This document shows positions 35,298-44,266 of a DNA stretch of 64,000 bases, piece after piece. Each line of letters opens with the position of its first letter. The first letter of the stretch is position 1. The DNA is from Synechococcus sp. UW140 (GTDB lineage Bacteria; Cyanobacteriota; Cyanobacteriia; PCC-6307; Cyanobiaceae). Under the pieces are notes generated by a model. The model ran no database searches. It saw only the letters and a program-made list of their open reading frames with translations, and was not told the origin of the DNA. The position numbers and the translations under genes were made by a program. The stretch covers positions 124,001 through 188,000 of the forward strand of contig NZ_UCOB01000003.1 in assembly GCF_900474295.1 (NCBI RefSeq), given 5' to 3'.

Positions 35298-36257
35298 ATG
35301 ACGGAACCCTTCGACTCAGAGCCAATGCTTGTGGCGTCCGACGATCGTGGCCACCTGCTCACCGAACAGTCCAATCCCCGCAGCAGTGATCTCGACACCC
35401 TCAGCGTCGAAGACCTGGTCGCCCTGTTCATTAGCGAAGACGTCAAACCTCAACAGGCTGTGGCTCAAGCTGCTGGGGCAATCACTGAGGCTGTTGAACG
35501 CATTTCCGAGCGGTTGCGTGCTGGAGGACGCCTTTTCTATGTGGGAGCTGGTACGTCTGGCAGGCTTGGCGTTCTGGACGCCGCAGAATGCCCACCTACC
35601 TTCTGTAGTCCTCCCGAGCTTGTGCAGGGTGTTCTTGCCGGAGGCGCTCCTGCTCTACTCCGCAGTTCAGAAGGACTCGAGGATCTCAGTGATGCTGGAG
35701 CCAGTGATCTTCAGGATTGCAAGCTTGGGGCAGCAGATTGCGTGATCGGAATCGCAGCGGGAGGAACGACGCCCTATGTGCATGGTGCCCTGAACTATGC
35801 ACGATCCACCGGAGCACTTGCCATTGCGATGGCCTGCGTTCCTGCCGAGCAGGTGCCGATCGGTTGCGACATTGATATCCGTTTGATCACAGGCCCTGAG
35901 CTGCTGACGGGCTCAACTCGCCTGAAGGCTGGCACTGCAACAAAAATGGCGCTCAACGTGATTTCAACCTCGGTGATGGTGCGCTTGGGGAAGGTGTACG
36001 GAAATCGCATGGTTGATGTCGCAGCAACCAACAGCAAGCTGATGGATCGTGCTCTGCGCATCCTTAGGGATCTGGCGAATGTTCCGCGCGATCGTGGCAT
36101 TGAATTGCTCCGACAGGCTGACGGCTCTGTGAAGCTGGCGCTATTGATGGCAGGCACCGGACTTCCGTTGCAAGAAGCCCGCTCAGTACTCGCCAATCAC
36201 GGCAATCAGCTACGGGAGGCTTTGAGCAGTTGTGACGCTGAGCTGAAAGCATCCTGA
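35298..36257 (+). CDS. N-acetylmuramic acid 6-phosphate etherase MurQ
   Basis: Cleaves the lactyl ether of MurNAc-6-phosphate to give GlcNAc-6-phosphate and lactate during peptidoglycan recycling. The SIS domain is visible with FYVGAGTSGRLGVLDAAECPPTF, GIAAGGTTPYVHGAL and the later TRLKAGTATKMALNVIST. At 319 aa it is full length. It begins 6 bp after the DUF3110 gene. Other recycling genes (anmK, nagZ) are not in this window, although an amidase and a D,D-carboxypeptidase occur elsewhere in it. Confidence 0.93.
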   Translation: MTEPFDSEPMLVASDDRGHLLTEQSNPRSSDLDTLSVEDLVALFISEDVKPQQAVAQAAGAITEAVERISERLRAGGRLFYVGAGTSGRLGVLDAAECPPTFCSPPELVQGVLAGGAPALLRSSEGLEDLSDAGASDLQDCKLGAADCVIGIAAGGTTPYVHGALNYARSTGALAIAMACVPAEQVPIGCDIDIRLITGPELLTGSTRLKAGTATKMALNVISTSVMVRLGKVYGNRMVDVAATNSKLMDRALRILRDLANVPRDRGIELLRQADGSVKLALLMAGTGLPLQEARSVLANHGNQLREALSSCDAELKAS

Positions 36258-36274
36258 ATCACCAGACTCTCGGC

Positions 36275-37207
36275 TTAGTCAGCGTTGAAAGCTCCCCAAT
36301 AGGGGCTTGTGAACAGGTCAAGGGCTTGGCGTGTTGTGGCTGGAACCGACTCAGGACGCGTCATCAAGGCATCCGCTAGAGCTGTGTGCGCTGGTGAAAG
36401 GGGGCGCGACGCAGCCAGGGCTTGCATGAGCTCCTGAAGAATCGGACCTGTGGCTGCGGCATTGGCCTGCAAATTGGCGATCACCATCTCGACACTGACA
36501 GCATCATGATCCGTATGCCAGCAGTCAAAGTCGGTGACCATGCTGAGAGACGCATAGGCGATCTCAGCTTCACGGGCGAGACGGGCTTCCGTGTGGTTGG
36601 TCATGCCAATCACATCACAGCCCCAACTTCGGTACAGCTCACTTTCCGCCCGGGTCGAAAAGGCAGGTCCCTCCATGCATAAATACGTCCCACCCCGGTG
36701 CAGTCGTTGACCATCCGGTAGTGAGGTTTCCGCCGCCGTTGCTAAGAGGGCACTGAGCTTTGGGCAGAAGGGGTCAGCGAGACTGACATGAGCAACACAA
36801 CCGTTGCCGAAAAAGCTTGCCGGTCGCTGCATTGTGCGATCAATAAATTGTTCCGGCACGACCATGTCGCGCGGTTGAAGATGGGCCTGTAAGGAACCAA
36901 CAGCCGATACGGATACCAGCCATCGAACTTGAAGTGATCGCATGGCCCAGATGTTTGCCCGATAGGGCACTTCCGTTGGCAGCAGATGATGACCTCGACC
37001 ATGTCGAGCAAGGAACACCACTTCAGCTCCGTTCAAGCGGCCGATTCGAAAGGAATCAGAAGGCTCACCGAAAGGCGTGTTCACTTGTAGTTCCTTGACT
37101 CCCTCCAATCCCTCGATGGCATAGAGCCCACTGCCGCCGATCACTCCAACTCGGGCCTCTTGGAGGTTGTCCTGAAGGGCGTCAGTGGGCATGGCAAGGG
37201 ATGTCAT
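36275..37207 (-). CDS. S-methyl-5'-thioadenosine phosphorylase
   Basis: Phosphorolyses methylthioadenosine to adenine and methylthioribose-1-phosphate, part of methionine salvage and purine recycling. The PNP/MTAP family 2 motifs are [14 protein letters not shown], the phosphate site [24 protein letters not shown], and [30 protein letters not shown], with [13 protein letters not shown] near the end. The 310-aa length is normal. ATG 37207 or the in-frame ATG 37192 may be used. It is divergent from the cyclophilin gene. Confidence 0.92.
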   Translation of the reverse strand: MTSLAMPTDALQDNLQEARVGVIGGSGLYAIEGLEGVKELQVNTPFGEPSDSFRIGRLNGAEVVFLARHGRGHHLLPTEVPYRANIWAMRSLQVRWLVSVSAVGSLQAHLQPRDMVVPEQFIDRTMQRPASFFGNGCVAHVSLADPFCPKLSALLATAAETSLPDGQRLHRGGTYLCMEGPAFSTRAESELYRSWGCDVIGMTNHTEARLAREAEIAYASLSMVTDFDCWHTDHDAVSVEMVIANLQANAAATGPILQELMQALAASRPLSPAHTALADALMTRPESVPATTRQALDLFTSPYWGAFNAD

Positions 37208-37254
37208 TCAGTCCATCCTGCACCTGCGTAGCATGGTCTTTTGCAGCCAGCGTT

Positions 37255-37695
37255 TTGACGACTGTTCTGATGGAAACCGATGCCGGCCAGATCAAGCTGG
37301 ACTTGTTCGATAACGACGCCCCGAAAACGGTGGCCAACTTCGTCAAATTGGCTAAAGACGGGTTCTATGACGGTCTTGCCTTCCATCGGGTCATCGACGG
37401 TTTTATGGCCCAGGGCGGCTGTCCGAATTCACGTGAAGGCGCCAAGGGAATGGCTGGTACCGGAGGTCCCGGCTACATGATCGATTGCGAGATCAACAGC
37501 CGAAAGCATGGTCCAGGTGCGCTCTCAATGGCCCATGCTGGCCCTAACACTGGCGGTAGCCAGTTTTTTATCGTTCACGAAGCACAGCCTCACCTGGATG
37601 GAGTGCACACGGTTTTTGGTCAAACCGGGGATATGAACGTTGTGATGGCCCTGCGCAATGGTTCCCGAATCAACAAAGTGACCGTTCAGGACTGA
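37255..37695 (+). CDS. Cyclophilin-type peptidyl-prolyl cis-trans isomerase
   Basis: A compact 146-aa cyclophilin catalysing proline isomerisation. The active-site loop [13 protein letters not shown] and the [22 protein letters not shown] motif are intact. The start is uncertain: TTG 37255 gives [13 protein letters not shown], which matches the family N-terminus, while ATG 37270 would lose the first strand. There is no signal peptide in either case, so it is cytoplasmic. A longer in-frame ATG at 37201 would add 18 Cys- and Ser-rich residues and overlap the divergent mtnP start; I rejected it. Confidence 0.88.
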   Translation: MTTVLMETDAGQIKLDLFDNDAPKTVANFVKLAKDGFYDGLAFHRVIDGFMAQGGCPNSREGAKGMAGTGGPGYMIDCEINSRKHGPGALSMAHAGPNTGGSQFFIVHEAQPHLDGVHTVFGQTGDMNVVMALRNGSRINKVTVQD

Positions 37696-37708
37696 TTGGT
37701 CTCCACGA

Positions 37709-39421
37709 TCAACTCCATAACAGCAGAGTCGGCTTCTCAAGCTGACTCTGTTCAGGCATCCGTCCGCTTCTGACGTCTTCGAGGGATGCTTCGATCCGCT
37801 CCAGGGTCTGCGATGGGTGATTGATTTGCTGCGCCGTTGGAGCGGTGTAGAGACCAATGCGGCTGGTTTCCTGCCAAGAAGCGAGTGTTTGAATCAGCGA
37901 CCGGAGTCGCGTGGTGAAGGAGCTACCACCTGGGCCTCTCTGTACATCCGTGATGCGCCAGGCAAATTGTGGACGTTCCCACAGGGCCAAAAGCCTCGGT
38001 GATGAGTTGGCAGTGATCGAAACTTCAACGTTGCTGGCTGCTGTTTCGCATCTGGTGCGGATCAAGGGGAGTTGATCTGAACTACAATTGCCATCCCAGC
38101 TAATCACCGTTTGGCTTGTTATTGGTGCAATGGTTGAGTCTTCGATGCTAATGATCGGTGCACTTGGCTGATCAACAGTACCCTGAAATAGGTGGCCTAA
38201 CTTGTCACGCTTAACGGCGAGATAATCGGCATTGTGATCGCCTGGATTGATCACCAGCGGCACCCGATCCACCACCTCCAGGCCATAACCACCAAGACCA
38301 GCGATCTTGCGTGGATTGTTCGTCAGAAGACGAAGACGATGAATGCCAAGATCACTAAGAATCTGAGCCCCGACCCCGTAGTTACGCAGATCGGCCGGAA
38401 ACCCCAGCTTCTCATTCGCTTCAACCGTGTCTAGGCCACCATCCTGAAGGCTGTAGGCCTTGAGTTTGTTGATCAGACCGATCCCACGTCCTTCCTGACG
38501 CAGATAGACCACCACGCCTTCTCCCTCAGCTTCAATTTGACGCAGTGCAGCCTCCAGTTGCGGCCTGCAATCACAACGCAGTGATCCGAAGGCATCACCG
38601 GTGAGGCACTCGGAGTGCATGCGCACCAGAACGGGTTCGCTCAAGCGATCGGGATCGCCTTTGACAATGGCGACATGCTCGCTTCCATCTAGCTCATTGC
38701 GATAACCAATGGCCTTGAATTCACCGAAAACACTGGGCATCGAGGCATAAGCCTGACGCACAACAAAACGTTCATTCTCAAGCCGGTAACGAATCAGGTC
38801 AGCAATGCTGATGAGGCGAAGATTCCATTGATCCGCATACTCCTTGAGTTGGGGAAGCCTGGCCATCGAACCATCTGCATTTTGGATTTCGCAGATCACA
38901 CCGGCTGGGATGAGGCCAGAAAGGGCGGAAAGATCGATGGCTGCCTCGGTATGGCCGGCTCGCTTCAGAACGCCTCCCTGGCGAGCGCGCAGCGGGAAAA
39001 TATGACCAGGACGGCGCAGATCCGTAGGACGTGCATCCTGTCGCAGAGCAACCTGGATGGTTTTGGAACGGTCTTCAGCCGAGATCCCCGTTGAAACACC
39101 ATTTTCAGGGCCTGCATCAATGCTCACCGTGAAGGCTGTTTGGTTGGCATCGGTATTGCGATCAACCATCAAAGGCAGATCAAGAGCATCAAGCTGCTGA
39201 CCTTCCATGGCCAGACAGATCAATCCCCTGGCATGGGTGGCCATGAAGTTGATCTGATCCGGGGAAGCGTATTGGGCTGCGCAGATCAGGTCACCTTCGT
39301 TTTCGCGGCGTTCGTCATCCACCACAACGACACATTCGCCGTTGCGGATCGCAGCAAGGGCATCAGGAATCGTGTCGAAGCGAACGGTTTGAACCGCGTC
39401 AGCAGTGGAAGGCGTGCTCAG
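37709..39421 (-). CDS. Bifunctional RibBA (DHBP synthase/GTP cyclohydrolase II)
   Basis: Makes two riboflavin precursors: the N-terminal half is 3,4-dihydroxy-2-butanone-4-phosphate synthase ([17 protein letters not shown]), the C-terminal half GTP cyclohydrolase II ([22 protein letters not shown], zinc cysteines, and [22 protein letters not shown]). A further tail of about 145 residues follows the cyclohydrolase core and is unassigned. The conserved N-terminus ([18 protein letters not shown]) has no ATG, GTG or TTG before it; the only start that includes it is CTG 39421 ([10 protein letters not shown]). An in-frame TGA lies two codons upstream of that CTG. GTG 39325 would delete the first 32 residues. 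Confidence 0.85.
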   Translation of the reverse strand: MSTPSTADAVQTVRFDTIPDALAAIRNGECVVVVDDERRENEGDLICAAQYASPDQINFMATHARGLICLAMEGQQLDALDLPLMVDRNTDANQTAFTVSIDAGPENGVSTGISAEDRSKTIQVALRQDARPTDLRRPGHIFPLRARQGGVLKRAGHTEAAIDLSALSGLIPAGVICEIQNADGSMARLPQLKEYADQWNLRLISIADLIRYRLENERFVVRQAYASMPSVFGEFKAIGYRNELDGSEHVAIVKGDPDRLSEPVLVRMHSECLTGDAFGSLRCDCRPQLEAALRQIEAEGEGVVVYLRQEGRGIGLINKLKAYSLQDGGLDTVEANEKLGFPADLRNYGVGAQILSDLGIHRLRLLTNNPRKIAGLGGYGLEVVDRVPLVINPGDHNADYLAVKRDKLGHLFQGTVDQPSAPIISIEDSTIAPITSQTVISWDGNCSSDQLPLIRTRCETAASNVEVSITANSSPRLLALWERPQFAWRITDVQRGPGGSSFTTRLRSLIQTLASWQETSRIGLYTAPTAQQINHPSQTLERIEASLEDVRSGRMPEQSQLEKPTLLLWS

Positions 39422-39427
39422 GGGAGT

Positions 39428-39448
39428 TCAGAAGCCAACAATCTGCAT
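39428..39448 (-). other. Six-codon mini-ORF upstream of ribBA
   Basis: ATG CAG ATT GTT GGC TTC TGA, encoding MQIVGF, lies in the same frame as ribBA and ends two codons before the CTG codon at 39421. It may be a leader whose termination allows re-initiation, or the original start separated by a nonsense codon from the coding region, or chance. Confidence 0.3.
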
Positions 39449-39492
39449 TCATTATCGACATCAGTACGATCAGCCGAACACCCAAACGACGC

Positions 39493-40599
39493 ATGCAGCC
39501 CACTTCCACGATTCCCGCCCCTATCGCCTCGGGCGGGGTTGTCGGACGCGTCGCGGTCGTGGGAGCCTCTGGCTACGGCGGTTTGCAGACCCTCCGGCTC
39601 TTACAAGCCCATCCCCAGTTCGCAGTCACCTTCCTTGGCGGTGAGCGCAGTGCAGGCAAGCGCTGGAGTGATGTTTGCCCTTTCCTTCCCTTGTTGGATG
39701 ACCCCGTTGTCGAAGCTCCTGATGCCGACAGGATCTCCGAGGCGGCTGACTACGCCGTGCTCAGTCTTCCCAACGGTCTCGCGAGTGAGATGGTTCCCAA
39801 GCTGCTTGAGCGGGGCGTTCGTGTTGTGGATTTGTCGGCTGATTACCGCTATCGCAGCCTGGACGAATGGTCTCAGGTCTATGTGCATGAGGCACAGAAG
39901 CATCAACGGCAAGACTCCGACCTCTGCCAGGAGGCGGTTTACGGACTGCCGGAATGGCATGGACCGGCAATCGCTCAGGCCCGTCTCGTTGCCGCCCCAG
40001 GATGCTTCCCTACGACAAGCCTTCTCCCACTTCTGCCCTTCCTGAAGCAAGGACTGATCGAGACCGACGGATTGATCATTGACGCCAAAACAGGAACCTC
40101 CGGAGGGGGAAGAGCTGCGAAGGAAAACCTGCTCCTCGCGGAAGCGTCTGAATCGATCTGCCCCTACGGCGTTGTGGGCCATCGCCACACTTCAGAGATC
40201 GAACAGATCGCCTCATCCGTGGCTGGATGTCAGATCAATCTCCAGTTCACCCCGCACCTTGTACCCATGGTTCGTGGTCTTCTGGCCACCGTTTATGCCC
40301 GGCTGAGGGATCCAGGCTTGACTGCAGACGATTGCACAACGGTCTTGGAGGCTGTGTATCGCCACCACCCCTGCGTGCGCGTTCTCCCCGTCGGTACGTA
40401 TCCGGCCACGAAGTGGGCCAAACACACCAACCAGGCCCTGCTGTCTGTTCAGGTCGATAGCCGTACCGGACGGTTAGTGCTGATGAGTGCTGTCGACAAT
40501 CTGATGAAAGGGCAGGCTGGTCAGGGGGTGCAGTGCCTCAATCTGATGGCAGGGCTCACGGCCACCACGGGCCTGCCACTCGATCCGTTTTATCCCTGA
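39493..40599 (+). CDS. N-acetyl-gamma-glutamyl-phosphate reductase
   Basis: Third enzyme of arginine synthesis, reducing N-acetylglutamyl phosphate with NADPH. The N-terminal Rossmann motif is RVAVVGASGYGGLQTLRLL and the catalytic Cys sits in AAPGCFPTTSLLPLLPF. The C-terminal domain includes TSGGGRAAKENLLLAE and the HRHTSEIEQIA motif. At 368 aa it is slightly longer than E. coli ArgC because of about 20 extra residues at the N-terminus (MQPTSTIPAPIASGGVVG). It is divergent from ribBA, with about 70 bp between. Confidence 0.95.
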   Translation: MQPTSTIPAPIASGGVVGRVAVVGASGYGGLQTLRLLQAHPQFAVTFLGGERSAGKRWSDVCPFLPLLDDPVVEAPDADRISEAADYAVLSLPNGLASEMVPKLLERGVRVVDLSADYRYRSLDEWSQVYVHEAQKHQRQDSDLCQEAVYGLPEWHGPAIAQARLVAAPGCFPTTSLLPLLPFLKQGLIETDGLIIDAKTGTSGGGRAAKENLLLAEASESICPYGVVGHRHTSEIEQIASSVAGCQINLQFTPHLVPMVRGLLATVYARLRDPGLTADDCTTVLEAVYRHHPCVRVLPVGTYPATKWAKHTNQALLSVQVDSRTGRLVLMSAVDNLMKGQAGQGVQCLNLMAGLTATTGLPLDPFYP

Positions 40600-40621
40600 T
40601 CAGGGCAAGGCCTGTTGGCCC

Positions 40622-41266
40622 TCAACCTCCTGATCGCCAACGTTCACCAATTAACGCCACGGCCCAAGGCAAGATCCGGTGCTCTTGAACACTGATACGT
40701 GACGACAGTGTCTCGTGATCGTCGCCTTCCAACACTGGTACGGCTGCTTGGCTGATCACAGGTCCGGTGTCCACGTCCTCACGCACCAAATGTGCCGTAC
40801 AGCCTGTGATTCGTACGCCAGCGGCCAGCGCTTGACCAACAGCATTCACACCCCGAAAGCTCGGTAGAAGAGAGGGGTGGATGTTGATCAGTCGTTCTTG
40901 ATAGGCATTGATCAACACAGGTGTGACAATCCGCATCCAACCAGCCATCACCACCGCTTCGACTCCGGCCTGGCGAAAACTGTCAACAAGGGCCCTGTCG
41001 AGGTCTTCACGGCTGCTGTAACGGCGATGGTCATGCACAAGGCAGGGCACAGCGAGCCGTTCTGCTCTTTGTTGGGCCCCACAGCCTGGATTATTCACAA
41101 CCAGCAGCTCGATCTGAGCATGCAGTCGTTCTTGGCTTGCCTGCACCAGAGCCTCGAAATTGCTGCCATGTCCAGAGGCCATCACGCCCAGGCGCAGCGG
41201 CGTGTTGAACTGTGGCCAGGCACGCTCCAACGGAGCGATCAGGACATCCCCACGCCGAGCGTCCAT
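40622..41266 (-). CDS. Phosphoribosylglycinamide formyltransferase PurN
   Basis: Formylates GAR to FGAR in purine synthesis using 10-formyl-THF. Motifs are VMASGHGSNFEALVQA, AGWMRIVTPVLINAY, the catalytic Asn and His in LINIHPSLLPSFRG, and the Asp in VREDVDTGPVISQAAV. ATG 41266 (MDARRGDVLIAP) is used; ATG 41302 would leave only 7 bp to the divergent gene. The product is about 214 aa. It ends 22 bp after argC on the opposite strand. Confidence 0.92.
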   Translation of the reverse strand: MDARRGDVLIAPLERAWPQFNTPLRLGVMASGHGSNFEALVQASQERLHAQIELLVVNNPGCGAQQRAERLAVPCLVHDHRRYSSREDLDRALVDSFRQAGVEAVVMAGWMRIVTPVLINAYQERLINIHPSLLPSFRGVNAVGQALAAGVRITGCTAHLVREDVDTGPVISQAAVPVLEGDDHETLSSRISVQEHRILPWAVALIGERWRSGG

Positions 41267-41309
41267 TGGATTGAAGTGGCTAGTGTTTGACAAAGCGGGC
41301 ATTCAAACC

Positions 41310-41654
41310 GTGTCCCATTTGTCCATCCTGCCCACAGCCCTTACCGATCTCGACCGTCTGGCTTCTGTCCTCATCGGTCAGGGCTATCGCGTTGAACGCG
41401 AGGGACGACTGATCGGTTTTGCCGGTGAAAGTCTGCGATTTGATCTCAAAGCCACCAGCTCCGCTGGTACCCATTTCGCCTGGCGACGGTCTGCATCCGG
41501 TCCACAGCTTGAACTGATTGCTGATCTCGAACGCCAGGGTGCCGCTGATACCTACCAACCGAGGTTGCAACGCATTCTTCGGCTCTATGCCTTATCCAAA
41601 GCCTTGGATGAGGTTGAATCATCTCCCGCTTTGAAGGACGTATACGCCTGTTGA
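41310..41654 (+). CDS. Ycf35-like (DUF1257) protein
   Basis: A 114-residue protein of the DUF1257/Ycf35 family, conserved in cyanobacteria and red-algal plastids. The start SHLSILPTALTDLDRLASVL with GTG 41310 matches the family (usually MSHFS...). The rest is an alpha/beta domain (YRVEREGRLIGFAGESLRFDLKA, and the C-terminal helix LQRILRLYALSKALDEVE). Function unknown. Its TGA stop is one base before the GTG start of the M61 protease gene, so the two are likely coupled. Confidence 0.75.
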   Translation: MSHLSILPTALTDLDRLASVLIGQGYRVEREGRLIGFAGESLRFDLKATSSAGTHFAWRRSASGPQLELIADLERQGAADTYQPRLQRILRLYALSKALDEVESSPALKDVYAC

Positions 41655-41655
41655 C

Positions 41656-43362
41656 GTGACGGACCATAAGGATGTTCACCTACGCATTGATCTGCTGGAT
41701 CCTGCGTCACAAACTCTCAAAATCGAACTGAGTTGGACTCCTGAAGTCCAAATGCAGAGGTGGACCTTGCCGATCTGGACGCCAGGTTCCTACACCGTTC
41801 GAGATCCGTCTCAACATTTACATAGTCTTGCCTTCTATCAGCACGACCAACAAGTCGAGACAAGACGTCTAAGCCCATCGCGCTGGAGCGCCAAGCTTCC
41901 TTGCCTTGAGCGGGTTCGTCTTGTGTATAAGCTTGAAGCGAAACAACTCACGGTGCGAACCAGTTTTCTCGACCCAGAGTTTGCCTCTCTGTGTCTTTCT
42001 GCTGTGTGCATGTTGGTGGATGGCAAACGTTGGGAACGCCACGTTCTCGAGTTGCTATTGCCAGAAGGGTGGCGTGGTTTTGTTCCTCTTCCTCAAGACG
42101 ATTCGTTCTATATCAGTAGGGATTTTGATCAGCTTGTTGATAGTCCAGTTCATGCGGGTTCATTCGAAGACTGTGCATTTATTGTTGATGGCTGTCACCA
42201 CTCGTTGCTGCTGATCGGTTCGCCGCCGACGGGCTGGCCAGACACACTTGTGGCGGATATCGAGGCTGTGTGTGGAGCCGCTGCATCGCTTATGGGTGAA
42301 TCACCTCCGTCAGGTGATCGTTACCAGCTTGTGATTCAGATGCTCGATAGTGGCTATGGAGGATTGGAGCATAACGATGGGGCTGTTCTTCAGTTCGCTT
42401 GGCCTGCTTTAGCTGAACCCAATGGTTACCACCAGCTTCTTCAACTGGTGGGTCATGAATACCTGCACCAATGGAATGTTCGGCGTCTGCGTCCAAGGGA
42501 GTACATCCCTTACGACCATGGAGTTGCGGTAGTGAGTGACAGTCTCTGGTTTGCTGAAGGCATCACCAGTTACTTCGACCTTGCCCTGCCGTTGTTGGCG
42601 GGACGATCGACTCGAAAAACTTTTTTAAGAGATCTCGGCAAGGACCTTTCGCATGTCCTGCTCAGTCCAGGTGCACAAGTGCAGAGCTTGGCTGATAGTT
42701 CACGGGAAGCTTGGGTGCGTCTTTACAAATGCACACCAGCAGGAGCCGACACCCAGATCAGTTACTACAAGCTTGGGGCTGCACTTGCGTTCTGCCTCGA
42801 TGTTCAGTTAAGAGCCCTAGGCGTGTCCCTTGCTCAGGTTGTCAGAGATCTTTGGCAGAGCTTTGGCCAGGTCGGCCGAGGCTACGGCCGGTGCGATATC
42901 CAAAACGCCCTGGCTGTGTATAGCCAGGAACTCGCCGACCAACTCCCTTGTTGGCTAGATCAGAAGGGCACGCTACCGATTAAGGAGTGTCTTGAACAGT
43001 TGGGATTGATCTTGCATCCGGTGTTGGCGAACACGGCCTGGACTGGCTTAACCCTTGCAGATCATCCAAAAGGAGTGCGGGTGACACGTGTGCGCATCGA
43101 GAGTCCGGCACATCATGCCAATCTCGTTGCCGGCGATGAGATTGTGGCAGTTCGTGGTCATCGCCTCTACTCAGTTGATCAGTGGACGTTGTTGCAACCA
43201 GGGGCTGACCCGATAGCGATCATCTACGCACGACGGGGACGGTTGGAAGAAACACAGGTGATTCCAGCACCCAAACACACTCAGGACTACACAGTGGAAT
43301 GGAATCCTCTCGCACCCCATGAGGCCAGGGTGCTCCGCGACCGATGGCTCGAGATCCGCTGA
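41656..43362 (+). CDS. M61 family metallopeptidase with PDZ domain
   Basis: A 568-aa glycyl-aminopeptidase-type M61 protease. The zinc site is HEYLH at 267-271 (context LLQLVGHEYLHQWNVRRLRP), with the third ligand Glu301 in FAEGITSYFDLAL. The N-terminal beta domain starts DVHLRIDLLDPAS and contains LPIWTPGSYTVRD. A C-terminal PDZ domain follows (about residues 440-540). No signal peptide is seen, so it is likely cytoplasmic. The start is GTG 41656, one base after the previous stop. It overlaps the amidase gene by 19 bp. Confidence 0.9.
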   Translation: MTDHKDVHLRIDLLDPASQTLKIELSWTPEVQMQRWTLPIWTPGSYTVRDPSQHLHSLAFYQHDQQVETRRLSPSRWSAKLPCLERVRLVYKLEAKQLTVRTSFLDPEFASLCLSAVCMLVDGKRWERHVLELLLPEGWRGFVPLPQDDSFYISRDFDQLVDSPVHAGSFEDCAFIVDGCHHSLLLIGSPPTGWPDTLVADIEAVCGAAASLMGESPPSGDRYQLVIQMLDSGYGGLEHNDGAVLQFAWPALAEPNGYHQLLQLVGHEYLHQWNVRRLRPREYIPYDHGVAVVSDSLWFAEGITSYFDLALPLLAGRSTRKTFLRDLGKDLSHVLLSPGAQVQSLADSSREAWVRLYKCTPAGADTQISYYKLGAALAFCLDVQLRALGVSLAQVVRDLWQSFGQVGRGYGRCDIQNALAVYSQELADQLPCWLDQKGTLPIKECLEQLGLILHPVLANTAWTGLTLADHPKGVRVTRVRIESPAHHANLVAGDEIVAVRGHRLYSVDQWTLLQPGADPIAIIYARRGRLEETQVIPAPKHTQDYTVEWNPLAPHEARVLRDRWLEIR

Positions 43363-44264
43363 CCAGACGCTTCAAGCACTTAAGGCGACGGTTGGAAGGC
43401 CGCCATGGAATCCTCGCGATTGGATCCTTTGGCTTGATCGTTAGTCTCAGCAGTGTGATTTGGCTGAGTTCTAGCGATGTTGCGCATACCCAGTCGCACC
43501 AGCAGCCATCACTGCTTGAGCTTCTCGATCAAGTCACCAGTGGTACTCCCAAGCAGTTGGATGACTCCTCCAACCGCATGAGGCCAGATCCACCCGAGAC
43601 GAACGCATGGCGTTCACCACTGGCACGCCAGTGCAAGGGAATCGACGATCAAATCAGAAAGCGTCTCGTCAAGTTGAAGTCAAGCTTCAAACAACAACGG
43701 GAACGAATTGCAATCGACCCCAGTAATTACGGCAAGCGCTACAGCGTCAATCCCTGGAAGGATTCGATTGATCCCATGCCTCGCATGGTTGTTTTACACG
43801 AAACAGCAAATTCACTCACATCGGCGATTAACACATTCAAGACTCCACACCCGAATGATCATGATCAGGTGAGCTATCACACCTTGATTGGAATGGAAGG
43901 GCGTGTTGTTGATGTGGTTGATCCACTGCATCGTGCCTATGGAGCTGGTTATTCGGCTTTTCTAGGCGAATGGGCTGTAACAAATCCTGAATTTATGGGC
44001 TCGGTTAATAATTTTGCGTTGCACCTCAGCCTGGAAACTCCGCCGGATGGCTACATCGGAGGCCGACACCATTCTGGTTATACAGAACAGCAGTACGACG
44101 CTCTTGCTTTAGTTCTAGACGATTGGATGGAAACCTTCAGGATTCCGTCAGAAGCAATCACCACTCACCAACATGTTGATCTTGGCGGTGAAAGGGGTGA
44201 CCCACGCAGTTTTAACTGGAAGAAACTTCAAGTACGGATGGCGGCATTGAAGCGACTTTGTTGA
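43344..44264 (+). CDS. N-acetylmuramoyl-L-alanine amidase (Amidase_2)
   Basis: A cell-wall hydrolase that cleaves the amide between MurNAc and the stem peptide. The N-terminal basic region precedes one transmembrane anchor (GILAIGSFGLIVSLSSVIWLS). The catalytic zinc domain spans about residues 145-300, with VLHETANSLTSAINTF (first His), SYHTLIGMEGRVVDVVD, NNFALHLSLETP and TTHQHVDLGGERGDPR (ligand His and Asp). At 306 aa it is full length. It is anchored in the inner membrane facing the periplasm. It ends 2 bp before the convergent gene. Confidence 0.87.
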   Translation: MARDPLTRRFKHLRRRLEGRHGILAIGSFGLIVSLSSVIWLSSSDVAHTQSHQQPSLLELLDQVTSGTPKQLDDSSNRMRPDPPETNAWRSPLARQCKGIDDQIRKRLVKLKSSFKQQRERIAIDPSNYGKRYSVNPWKDSIDPMPRMVVLHETANSLTSAINTFKTPHPNDHDQVSYHTLIGMEGRVVDVVDPLHRAYGAGYSAFLGEWAVTNPEFMGSVNNFALHLSLETPPDGYIGGRHHSGYTEQQYDALALVLDDWMETFRIPSEAITTHQHVDLGGERGDPRSFNWKKLQVRMAALKRLC

Positions 44265-44266
44265 AG

